A DNA stretch of 42,695 nucleotides from Stentor coeruleus (taxonomy: Eukaryota > Ciliophora > Heterotrichea > Heterotrichida > Stentoridae). The first letter of the stretch is position 1; every line of letters starts with the position of its first letter. The position numbers were made by a program, and so were the translations under genes. Positions 18,109-26,894 of the stretch are shown here, in pieces. The notes under the pieces were generated by a model. It saw nothing but the letters and a program-made list of their open reading frames with translations. It did not search any database and was not told where the DNA came from. The stretch spans positions 1 to 42,695 of the forward strand of contig MPUH01000629.1 of the NCBI GenBank assembly GCA_001970955.1, in the 5' to 3' direction.

Positions 18109-18315
18109 TTAAAATCTAGGAATATAAGCTATAGAGATTTTAAACCAGATAATATATTTGTAATTATAGATATTTATAGTAATGATATCTATAAAATCAT
18201 TGATTTTTATGTATTGAAAAGGTTAGAAAATAATATATGGAATGTGAACTTAAGCAGTTTGCAGAAGAATATGTATAAATTAATTGATAAAAAATTTAAA
18301 TGTGAAATGCTTTAA
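18097..18315 (+). pseudogene. Protein-kinase catalytic-loop relic
   Basis: Plus-strand open frame of 72 codons reading ...SRNISYRDFKPDNIFVIID then IYKIIDFYVLKRLE, to a TAA at 18313. The match to the eukaryotic kinase core is clear: I-x-H-R-D-L-K-P-x-N-I followed at the right distance by K-I-x-D-F-G. Here HRD is YRD and DFG is DFY, and no N-lobe lies upstream (that DNA codes on the other strand) and no APE motif follows. So this is a truncated, non-functional kinase fragment, not a gene. Confidence 0.68.
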
Positions 18316-18393
18316 GTACTGAAAAAGATACTTTTAAATTATATTTTCACTATAATTTTAAAGAATATTATTATTATTGATTACTTAATGATA

Positions 18394-20403
18394 TCAGCCC
18401 AGTTTTAATGTAGGCAATTTTTGTCCAGGGTCTCTAATATTTAAAGAAGTTGCAGAGAATTTAGCTTTAAAATCACAAATTTTCTTTTTATCTGCAAAAA
18501 TATCTAAAGATGGAAATGATTCAAGTATTTTTCTTGTTTGCACACTTTCTAAAGAACCTTTTAAATTCCTTTGTGACTTACCAATTTTGCTTCTTTTTGG
18601 GTTTATGGATTTATATTGCTTATTTTTTTTTATTACTGAACTTAAAGATGCGACTTTTAGGATTTTGTTATGTGGAGATTGAAGATTAGGAAGTTTTTCA
18701 CATTCGTTTAATGAGTCTAGATCATCAGATGAGGATTCAATATTTTCTTGTTGGAGTTCTATGTTGTTTTTATGACTTTTTATGATTTTATGTTTAGATT
18801 TATGTGGTTTATTGAGCTTTTTCTTGAATATTTTTTGTTTTTTATACCATTCTAGAGCTGAGCGTATTCCAGCCTGAATAGCCAAAGGATTAACAAGATT
18901 CAAACACATCACAGCCATATCACCTCCAACATTTTCCCAGTCCGCAATTGTAAAACTTTCCCCATTTTCTCTTCCAAAAAAACTAGTCTCCAACGTATAA
19001 CTATTAACAACCCCCATTTCTTTGTAAACAACAATTCTCCCAGTGGACTCTTTATCTTTTTCCATCTTAAAATGGCTGTCTTTATACGAAAAATTCATAT
19101 TTTTCTTAGCCATCAATATCGGAATCATTTTCGCTGTCAAATTTTTTCTTTTCATCCCTTTATCAGGATGTTTTACCCTACACCCATACATAAAAACATT
19201 CCTTTTTTTCGCATGACTATGAATATCACAATACATAACAATTTCATGCATATCTTTTGTCTTCCTTATAAGTTCTTTAGCAGCAAAAATTTCAGGGTTC
19301 AAAATTTCATTAGCTTCAATCCACCTTCTATTTAAATCAATTCCTAACAAAGAACATCTACTATTCCCATAAAAAACTCCATCAGGGTTTATCATAGGGA
19401 TTATTTTAAAAACAAAATTTTTCCTCAAAGTCCGAGCTTCAAAAGTTTTACCGATAAGAAAATTTATCAGTCCTTGGATTATATAAGATGATGGGCTTTC
19501 GCTTGGGTGAACACGTCCTATGAAAAAAACCGCTTTTTTTTCACTGATTGAGCCTTTTTTTAAATCGTTATAAATGTTGATTTCACTTGTAATTGTGATC
19601 ATTTCACATGTCGATCCTAAGAGAGTTTTGCATAATGGGGTAACTTGGCATATATCATGATGAGAATGATTAAGTCTATGAAGCCAATCAGTAAGTTGAC
19701 TATGTGTATATGGGAAACTATAAGCAAAAAATACAGGGGAAGTGTCTTGGAAAGTATATGAAAAAGATAAAACAAAATAACCTGTTGGATCTGAATACTC
19801 ATAAAACTCAGAAGTTTCTTTAAAAACTATATCTTCCCCTCCACGTTCCCATCCTGATGATTTTTTCACTACAATTTTCATCCCTTCCATTAACCCGTCA
19901 TCTTTTTTCGATATATTTACTATATGAAAACGAACTTTTTCAGTGATTTTTGCACGTGCATTAAAATAAAACCATTGAGTGTATTTTGGATTACCATAAT
20001 CACCATGTAAGATTAGAATGTATTCGTTTTCTTTGTATTGATAAGCTTTATGGAGGTTTCCGCTTTCGAAATCACTTGAAAAATCTATGTTTGATGGTTT
20101 CGATTTTGATATGTGGACGGGTTCTTCGGCGCGGATTTTGTAAAAGTTTAGCAGATCGTTAGCATTACCTTGGGAAATTTTTTCTTTAATTGTGTCGTCG
20201 AGACAGTTTTTAAAGAGTGCCATTGAGGTTAGAGGATTTTTTGTAATGTTTTTTATGTAAACGAGCTTTTCTTCTTGGTTTTGGTAATTGTTAAGGTAAA
20301 TATCAGAAGAGAGGATTGTTGTGGAATAGGTGAGAGGAGTTGTATTTAACTCTCTGGAGTTTGTGTTTTGATATGAATTCCCAAATTTTGATATATAAAA
20401 CAT
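18394..20403 (-). CDS. Cytosolic carboxypeptidase (M14D, CCP1/CCP4-like tubulin deglutamylase)
   Basis: 669 aa, single exon, stop TGA. The AGBL/CCP-specific N-terminal beta domain (about 100-250) contains TQWFYFNARA and YFVLSFSYTFQ. The zinc carboxypeptidase domain follows: HPSES gives zinc ligands His299 and Glu302; GNSRCSLLGIDLNRRW supplies substrate-binding Asn358/Arg359; YCDIHSHAKKRNVFMYGC carries the third zinc ligand His395; YTLETSFFG supplies catalytic Glu472. All key residues are present. The wording around GNxRCSLxGxDLNR is closer to CCP1/CCP4 than to CCP5. These enzymes trim glutamates from tubulin tails, reversing TTLL polyglutamylation. The usual HPGE is HPSE here. The last ~130 aa are basic and disordered. 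It reads head-to-tail after the cytidylyltransferase-like gene. Confidence 0.93.
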   Translation of the reverse strand: MFYISKFGNSYQNTNSRELNTTPLTYSTTILSSDIYLNNYQNQEEKLVYIKNITKNPLTSMALFKNCLDDTIKEKISQGNANDLLNFYKIRAEEPVHISKSKPSNIDFSSDFESGNLHKAYQYKENEYILILHGDYGNPKYTQWFYFNARAKITEKVRFHIVNISKKDDGLMEGMKIVVKKSSGWERGGEDIVFKETSEFYEYSDPTGYFVLSFSYTFQDTSPVFFAYSFPYTHSQLTDWLHRLNHSHHDICQVTPLCKTLLGSTCEMITITSEINIYNDLKKGSISEKKAVFFIGRVHPSESPSSYIIQGLINFLIGKTFEARTLRKNFVFKIIPMINPDGVFYGNSRCSLLGIDLNRRWIEANEILNPEIFAAKELIRKTKDMHEIVMYCDIHSHAKKRNVFMYGCRVKHPDKGMKRKNLTAKMIPILMAKKNMNFSYKDSHFKMEKDKESTGRIVVYKEMGVVNSYTLETSFFGRENGESFTIADWENVGGDMAVMCLNLVNPLAIQAGIRSALEWYKKQKIFKKKLNKPHKSKHKIIKSHKNNIELQQENIESSSDDLDSLNECEKLPNLQSPHNKILKVASLSSVIKKNKQYKSINPKRSKIGKSQRNLKGSLESVQTRKILESFPSLDIFADKKKICDFKAKFSATSLNIRDPGQKLPTLKLG

Positions 20404-20534
20404 CAGAAATAAGTTTTATCATAACTCAAAAACAGCAACTATTAATCCACTATAATGAACCCATGCATTCCCCCAACACAAATTTCACTACCAATCCTTA
20501 AAAATCTACAAGTTTACATCAAATCTTTATTATA

Positions 20535-20590
20535 TCCTAAACCATCCACTTAATCAAATCCATCCTAAACCATCCACTTAATCAAATCCT
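20535..20590. repeat. 28-nt tandem repeat, two copies
   Basis: 20535-20562 and 20563-20590 are identical except for the last base (core TCCTAAACCATCCACTTAAT). The next assembly duplication starts inside the second copy. Confidence 0.75.
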
Positions 20591-20772
20591 CAACATTTAA
20601 TCAACTCTCTCAATAAAAAATCCTCTCTTAAAACTCATCACCAACACAATTATTAAAAATCCAATACTATTNATCCACTTAATCAAATCCTCAACATTTA
20701 ATCAACTCTCTCAATAAAAAATCCTCTCTTAAAACTTTTCACCAACACAATTATTAAAAATCCAATACTATT
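20572..20772. repeat. 100-nt direct duplication around a single N (assembly join)
   Basis: 20572-20671 and 20673-20772 are near-identical (a short mismatch, ACTCATC against ACTTTTC), with N at 20672. Same pattern as the other three scaffold joins; the mismatch may be sequencing error or allelic difference between macronuclear copies. Confidence 0.82.
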
Positions 20773-20932
20773 TTTATCAACACAATCATATCATCCCAAT
20801 CCTAAAAAATATCCAAAATCCAAACTTTTTCTTCTAAAAAACCCCTAAAAAACTTCATCTTCCGAACAATTCTTAAACCTATCATACAAAACCCATCTAC
20901 ATTACTCACTATCTCTAATTAGTTATAAGCTC

Positions 20933-21652
20933 TTAAGCTGCTTCCCAAATATCCTGTAACAATTTAAACAACATAGACGTTGACCCTTTCAACCTACTAA
21001 GCCAATTTGTCAAAATAACTTCATTCCCTTCATTCCAATCAGTCAAACAATTCCTCAGCTGTTTTCTAGCTGAGTCCACAGAATATTCTAACTTGTTTAC
21101 ACAAAACCCTCCTTTCCACAAATCTTTTTTAATCTGTTTCAGTTTTCTTTTACATGTGTAATTGACTTCTGCGGCTCTAGAAATCTTTAACGACGTATGA
21201 TGATATCCAACTTGTAGTAAATTGTCTACATGGGTGTCGTAATCTCTTATGATTCTTGCTATTAATTCATCTGTACTCAAATTAATTTTCTTTTCAATAA
21301 GGATAAGTTTGTTTGGGTCATCAAAATTTTTGCAATCTGCTGTCGCGAGGTAATCAACATTCATTTTTCTTAAGTCTTCAGATGATGGAAAAGAACTTAG
21401 AAGACAGATTTCGTCAATTTCTGGCATGCCTTTGAAAGTCTCGATTTTCTCGTGATTTCCTAGAAGTGATGTTGAAGGGTCATCTTCGATAATGCCCAGG
21501 ATAAGGTAGACTTTTTTGAACTTGCTTTTTGCTTCTTGTATTAAATGAGAATGTCCTGCGTGGATAAAATCGAAGTGCCCTGCAACTAGTATCCTGATTT
21601 CTTTATTTCTCAAATGTATTTCGAGTGCTGCTTTATCGGAAAATTTTTCCAT
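20933..21652 (-). CDS. CTP:phosphocholine cytidylyltransferase-like protein (degenerate)
   Basis: 239 aa. Nucleotidyltransferase fold of the PCYT1 type: IRILVAGHFDFIHAGHSHLI has the CTP-binding HxGH motif as HAGH (residues 31-34), and STDELIARIIRDYDTHVDNLLQVGY matches the CCT segment IST(S/T)DIITRIVRDYDxYVRRNLxRGY. In the Kennedy pathway the enzyme makes CDP-choline for phosphatidylcholine. However, the RTxGIST signature loop before this segment reads EKKINLSTDEL, so the CTP-contacting Arg and Gly are gone. The first half (GNHEKIETFKGMPEIDEI) also departs from the usual NExERY element. It lacks the long lipid-sensing helix and phospho-tail of animal CCTs. It may be catalytically weak or have another substrate. 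Start ATG 21652, stop TAA. Confidence 0.83.
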   Translation of the reverse strand: MEKFSDKAALEIHLRNKEIRILVAGHFDFIHAGHSHLIQEAKSKFKKVYLILGIIEDDPSTSLLGNHEKIETFKGMPEIDEICLLSSFPSSEDLRKMNVDYLATADCKNFDDPNKLILIEKKINLSTDELIARIIRDYDTHVDNLLQVGYHHTSLKISRAAEVNYTCKRKLKQIKKDLWKGGFCVNKLEYSVDSARKQLRNCLTDWNEGNEVILTNWLSRLKGSTSMLFKLLQDIWEAA

Positions 21653-22913
21653 ATTATATCCTTGTAGGAAACATATTGGTTAGGCTGTTAGATGTTTAGT
21701 TGGATAATATTGATTTAACGGAAACTTTTAACGGAAAAGGGTTATAAAGGTTTTATATTAGATGAAAAAAAGTAAAGCAATTGAATGGATAAAAGGGTTG
21801 AAATTTTAAGGTATGGTTGAAATATTTGTCTTAGAAATATAAAATAATGAATATATTTTGAAATAAAAGGTTTCAGTAGAAATTGTGTGGATTTTGCATT
21901 ATTTTAATGTGATTGAATTAGATTTTTGGTTTTTTATGTATGATTTTTTCGCTTTTTACTTAGGATTTATGAACTGAATTAATATAAGCTTTATAATTCT
22001 CAAATAGTCTCTATACATTGATTAAAAGAGACATTATAAATAATATCAAAGGAATAAAGTTTAGATTTACTATGAATACAAAAATAAACAAGTAATAAGA
22101 AGTGTTTTCACTATACATTTTAATAATACAAGTATATAATAAAAGCCATAAATATTAAAAGAAAAAATCTAAGAATACTTTATGAATTCAATTAGTATAT
22201 ATATCTAATAATATATTTTCTTTATACCATATTAATTATATATAGATCAAATACTTTATTATAAATTACTTGACTAATACTTTATAATAAATCATCTTAA
22301 TCTTAACAAAATCAACAAAATCATAAAAAGATAAGGATGAATCATATAATTTCATATGTAAATATACAAAAACCTAAAAATATTTTTTTAAAGTATTTCT
22401 TATAAGCCTTTCCGAATATATTCATACAGACATGCAAACATATAAAAATATAAATCCAACCTCTTTAATACATTTCTCTCAATAATCGCTAACCTCTTCT
22501 TATACCAACATCTAATTTTTCTAATAAAAATCCTACACTTTATCTAAATCATCAACATCCCATAAAAATCTTCACCTTAATATCAAAAAACTCTTTAAAA
22601 ATTCGCTTTAAAACCCACCCTCCACAACCTAATTCCACTAATCAACTTCTTATCATCCCATTGTCAATTTTTTATCCACCTATCAACACTAATTTTCCAT
22701 CATAAACAATAACAATATAAAATCCCTTATAAATGTCCAATTATTTTACCTTTATTCCTCAACTCCCTCACATTTTCCTTTATCCTTATAATATTTCAGG
22801 CCAATTCTAACAAATATAATATTATATAATTTAATCATAATTTCATATCTAATTTACTCAATTACTGCATTATTTATTTAAGAATTTTTTAATAATTTAT
22901 CATTTATCGAATA
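21653..22913. other. Divergent intergenic spacer, G-rich then C-rich
   Basis: 1.26 kb between two divergent starts. 21660-21960 is G-rich on +; 22440-22760 is strongly C-rich with lines containing no G at all; AT-only DNA lies between. Each half is therefore C-rich in the sense of the gene it precedes. TAAAAATCCT occurs at 22524. I see no gene. Confidence 0.5.
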
Positions 22914-23735
22914 ATGCAAGGTAATCAGATCGTTCATAAGTGTATAAAACGTTTTATAGGAAGAAATCTTGCTTCACCATATTCCAGTTGTCCGAAACAA
23001 AGAATCCATTCAAAAATTGGTCAAATGCTTGGCTCATCAATAGTTGGAAGTCCTGTAGTTGTGAATTTAGAAGATCATCCCCCACAGTTAAGATTAAAAA
23101 ACAAGCTTCCCAAGCCAATAAAAATCCTTGATTCTAATGCAAATATAAACAAATCAAAGCATTTAACTGTTAAACTTGCAAAGCTTTTATCAAAGCAGTC
23201 TTGTAAACATACACCATTTCAAATATATTCCCATATTTACATAGAACTTGCTAATTACCTTACTGATTTTAAAGACCTGCTTATGATTTTACGTAAAGGC
23301 TTGGTAATATCTGGTATTAAAGAAAAAGACCTTGATGAGTTTGAGTTTAAAAAAGGTTTAGATAGTATAACAAGTGATTTACAAACACTTTATAATCAAG
23401 AACGTAAAGAAAAAGTTGCTTTAGCCAATAAACTTAATAATATATCAGAAGATTATATTAGTATCAAAAACTCATATGAAGCTATGAAAAAAAAATATAT
23501 TGAATACAAAGATGTTGTATATGGATCACCAACTAAGTTTATTGAAGCAAAAGGGCTTATTGAAAAAATGACTAAACAATGTGAGATAATTGATAAACAA
23601 AAATCTATTATTCAAGATTTACAATATAGTGAAATGATATTAAAAAGGCTAATTGGAAGTTGTGAAAAAAGTGGAATATGCTTAGAAGATGTTTTGAATA
23701 AACATGGTGGAATACCTTTTATTAAAGGAGGATGA
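22914..23735 (+). CDS. Coiled-coil protein, TSNAXIP1-N-like family, paralogue 3
   Basis: 273 aa, ATG to TGA, one of two clear genes here ending in TGA. Conserved block NKSKHLTVKLAKLLSKQ, FQIYSHIYIELANYLTDFKD, LRKGLVISGIKEKDLDEFEF; coiled coil with YNQERKEKVALANKLNNISEDY; motif KFIEAKGLIEKMTKQCEIID (KYIEAE is KFIEAK here); second coiled coil. The N-terminus has an SPYSS element corresponding to SPY in paralogues 2, 4 and 5. It lacks the RSRTL tail and ends HGGIPFIKGG instead. First of three same-strand copies, spaced about 1.1-1.2 kb apart. Confidence 0.85.
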   Translation: MQGNQIVHKCIKRFIGRNLASPYSSCPKQRIHSKIGQMLGSSIVGSPVVVNLEDHPPQLRLKNKLPKPIKILDSNANINKSKHLTVKLAKLLSKQSCKHTPFQIYSHIYIELANYLTDFKDLLMILRKGLVISGIKEKDLDEFEFKKGLDSITSDLQTLYNQERKEKVALANKLNNISEDYISIKNSYEAMKKKYIEYKDVVYGSPTKFIEAKGLIEKMTKQCEIIDKQKSIIQDLQYSEMILKRLIGSCEKSGICLEDVLNKHGGIPFIKGG

Positions 23736-24820
23736 TATAAGAATAAATATATAATTAAAATATTGATGATATTGTATATATTTTTACTTATGGAATATAT
23801 AATAAAGCAAAATCGTATAAATGTGTAAATCCTAATCCTCTAAAAAAATCATCAAATTGTTTTTTATTTTCCATTTGAAGTTCTGTGGACAATTCAAATT
23901 CTTATAAAATTAAAATCTTAATAATAATTAGCAACAGAAATTAATTCTTTCTAAGTTCTGAAACTTCATAACAGGTAAGACAAGTTCGTGAAAGTTTGAT
24001 GAGAAGATGATTTTTTTAATCTGAAGGCATATCTATAATACCTTATATCTGCTATTTTTTATTAAAATTGGGAAAATAAGATTTTCATAACAAAAAATTG
24101 TGCCGCGAAGGAAGTTTTCTTTGAAGTAAATATATATTAATACTGTTAATAATCTAGGTATACAGACAGATTTTCGGATAACTTATTGTACGTGGATAGG
24201 GCGATAAATATAGAAAATAACTAATTCTAATTCTAAAATATATAATCCGAAGTTTAAAAAAGTATTAGAATAGATAAAGATTGAAGGGATGAAATTTGGA
24301 TAAATTATGGATCTTAATGAGTAAGATTTAATTAAGATGTATAGTTATTCTTTTTATAATATTATAGATTTTTGTGCTTATTATTGGTATCGTTTTAGGC
24401 TTTTTTGGTTTATTATGGATTTTTTTTTTAGTAGTGGAGTTTTGAGTTGTAGGACAATAAGTATAATGGAAGTCGGAATGTTTATAGAATTACTGATAAG
24501 AGTGTAGCTGTATAGAGAAATTATATATCACAAAATGGTATAAATATCATTTATTATCTACATATATTTTCCAAATAAACAATAACACCTACTCACCCTT
24601 TACAAACTTCCTTATAAAAACTTCTTCAAAACCCATAATGAATCTTTTATCTTCAACCCCAAATAACCAACCTAAATCATTATCTTTACCTAAACCCAAT
24701 TATCAACCCCATAACTTTCTACTAATATTTTTTCGATCATATCAAAAAACAATTCTATCATATCAAAAATACAAAGAATAATTTATCATCTTATTCTTAG
24801 ATAAAATTGAAAATAGTTAT
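23736..24820. other. Spacer with a possible decayed coding segment
   Basis: 1.08 kb between paralogues 3 and 4. 23790-24250 contains minus-strand coding-like stretches, listed separately. 24240-24500 is G-rich on + and 24560-24760 C-rich, the latter leading into paralogue 4. Confidence 0.45.
23795..24240 (-). pseudogene. Possible decayed gene on the minus strand
   Basis: An uninterrupted minus frame of about 37 codons ends at a TAA near 23795 and reads EFELSTELQMENKKQFDDFF then RGLGFTHLYDFALLYIP. Upstream on the same strand, other frames give protein-like pieces (SSNFHELVLPVMKFQNLERI, reminiscent of a leucine-rich repeat, and INIYLLQRKLPSRHNFLL) separated by stops and frame changes. GC is above spacer level. 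It could be a dead gene, but each piece is short, so chance is not excluded. Confidence 0.3.
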
Positions 24821-25708
24821 ATGGCCGAAATTATTCCTAAATTCACTAGAGTACGTGCTCATAAAAAAACACTTCCTATTCTTAATTTATCCCCATACAC
24901 AAAAAAAATTCAACCTGTTGCGACAAATAAAAGGAAACAAAACTTAGAAATCTCACTAAAACTTACTAAAGAAAATGATGAAAAACTTGATATTACTAAT
25001 TATACTCCTGTAAAAAATGATTGGGAAAGTAGGAAATATAGTTATGTAGATCATGGTATGCATACTGAGAAAGCTAAACATTTAAAATATAGGCTAGCAT
25101 TTTTACTGTCTCAAAAATCAGTAAAGTTCACTAATTTTCAAATTTACTCTAAAGTGTATTTTGAATTCGCTGACCTTTTCCCTGATTTTAAAGAAATTCT
25201 ATTAATTTTTCGTAAAGGGTTTGTGATAGCTGCATTACAAGAAAAGGATTTTGACGATTTTGAGTTTAAAAATGAAGTTAAGACTTCAAGCTGTGATACT
25301 CAAATGATATTAAATAAAGAGCGGAAAGAAAACCTAAAGTTGATTGATAAACTTAATAATTTGACTGCAGAGTATGATAAGCTTATGATTAACTATGAAG
25401 CTTTGCAGAAAAAATTTGAAGTTTATGAAAAAGCTGTGATGAATGATCCAGTTAAGTATATTGAAGCTGAAGGGCTGCTGAATAAAATGCAGAAACAGTG
25501 CCAGATTATTAAAAAGCAAATAAATATTATTCATGAACTAAAAAATAGTGATTTAAAGCTTAGAAAGCTATTAGAGGAATGCAAAAAACGAGGAATCAAT
25601 GTGGAAAAGGTCTTATCTACAGATTATAGCAATATTGTGTTGAACCCTAAAAGAATTAAAACCTTTGCAAGGTCCCGGACTTTAGAACAGCTAATAACTT
25701 GTTATTAA
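24821..25708 (+). CDS. Coiled-coil protein, TSNAXIP1-N-like family, paralogue 4
   Basis: 295 aa, ATG to TAA. N-terminus MAEIIPKF resembles MAGIIEKV of paralogue 1, followed by the LSPYTKK element. Conserved block TEKAKHLKYRLAFLLSQK, FQIYSKVYFEFADLFPDFKE, FRKGFVIAALQEKDFDDFEF; coiled coil from LNKERKENLKLIDKLNNL; PVKYIEAEGLLNKMQKQCQI; second coiled coil; tail LNPKRIKTFARSRTLEQL, matching the LNPLCVKSYNRSRTL tail of paralogue 1. Together this suggests paralogues 1 and 4 are close relatives although they are on opposite strands and 9 kb apart. Confidence 0.86.
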   Translation: MAEIIPKFTRVRAHKKTLPILNLSPYTKKIQPVATNKRKQNLEISLKLTKENDEKLDITNYTPVKNDWESRKYSYVDHGMHTEKAKHLKYRLAFLLSQKSVKFTNFQIYSKVYFEFADLFPDFKEILLIFRKGFVIAALQEKDFDDFEFKNEVKTSSCDTQMILNKERKENLKLIDKLNNLTAEYDKLMINYEALQKKFEVYEKAVMNDPVKYIEAEGLLNKMQKQCQIIKKQINIIHELKNSDLKLRKLLEECKKRGINVEKVLSTDYSNIVLNPKRIKTFARSRTLEQLITCY

Positions 25709-26894
25709 ATTAATTTTTTAATTATATTTACTATTATGATAGCAACAAAATATCAAGAAAAAAATACAAGTTTCAAATTTGGTATTCTTTTATTAGTTTT
25801 AAATATTCAAAAACTGGGCAAAATTATTGTAATTCAATTAAAAATCATATTATTTACATTTCAAATGCTTATTTTTAAATATTATATTTCAGTTTAAAAG
25901 ATAAAATATTTGTTATGATTCATGATATAATATTCATCAACCCATTAGACCACTTATATTCATTATCTGCATACTAATAATATGTAAAAAAATTGCAATA
26001 CTCTTCAAATACTAATAAAATTCTAGTTTAACTCTTCATGACTAAAATTAAAAATATACAACTATAGGGGCAAAATATTTTGGTTTATTCTAATTATGAA
26101 CATAATAAATTAAAAAAAACACTTTTGATGTAGGCAAAATTTTCAATTCAAACACTCTCAAGTAAACTACGGAAGTTTGATTTAATGCAATACGATTTAT
26201 CACAGTCAGGTTAAAATTTTTTTCTATCTTCCAACCACTTACTAATCTTTTTCTATACTCAAATCATACAAGCATTACTATTTTACCTGATTTAATTTTT
26301 ATATTAATTTCCTATCATCCTACCTAAAATCCTAAACCTTCATTATTATACTAATCACATAAAAATTAAACTAATTTCCAAGTTCTCACACAATAAATCC
26401 TTCTCCAGCATCTAATTTCTTAAATCATCTAAAAACCAATTTCAGCCTTACAGAAAAACTATTTAAACAATAAATAATCATAACCCCTAAAAATCCACAC
26501 CTTTTCTCTATTTTCACTCTAAAAGCTCTATCTAATTTAACCATATCCTACAACTTCATCCTATCTTTCAAAAAAATTCTTTAACACCAACTTATTTTCC
26601 CTAATTTTCCTCAAGATTAAACCGAACCTATTATCCCTACCTTTTCTCAAGATTAACACCCAAACACCCAATTTATTTTCCTAAACCCAATTATTTTTCC
26701 CTAATTCCTTCTCAAGATGAAAATCCTGATATTTTTCAACCCAAACTTCACATAAAAATCTAATTCCTTAAATCCGTTAAAATCTTTATTATACCTAAGT
26801 ATTCTATAATACCATATCTAATATATAAATATTAAAATAGTCTAATTCTAAAATTTAACTCTTATTATTAAATAAATCCCAATCTGCATCTATT
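25709..26894. other. Spacer between paralogues 4 and 5
   Basis: 1.19 kb. The left half is AT-rich without clear bias. From about 26270 to 26780 it is strongly C-rich and G-poor (AAACCC, CCCTAA and TCCTAA words), directly upstream of paralogue 5. I see no gene that I can support. Confidence 0.5.

Larger units (their letters stand above)
17355..18393. other. Spacer containing two gene relics
   Basis: Just over 1 kb. The part next to paralogue 2 (17360-17480) is G-rich on +; 17760-18060 is C-rich. Two coding relics are described separately at 17917-18108 (-) and 18097-18315 (+). I see nothing else. Confidence 0.5.
20404..20932. other. C-rich, G-poor spacer between two minus-strand genes
   Basis: Nearly all of these 530 nt are C/A/T with hardly any G. 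This is unexpected for the half upstream of the carboxypeptidase, where other minus genes have G-rich + sequence. It contains a 28-nt tandem repeat and an assembly duplication around N at 20672. No gene is visible. Confidence 0.5.

Noticed and set aside
12472-20772. Real tandem repeats or mobile-element target duplications at the N positions
   Set aside because: Each pair is separated by exactly one N, sometimes with contig-end junk, and two of them restore a family-like reading frame when collapsed. That fits scaffolding, not biology.
26130-26215. 27-codon protein-like stretch (AKFSIQTLSSKLRKFDLMQY) between paralogues 4 and 5
   Set aside because: Too short, no family resemblance and no supporting neighbours in other frames.
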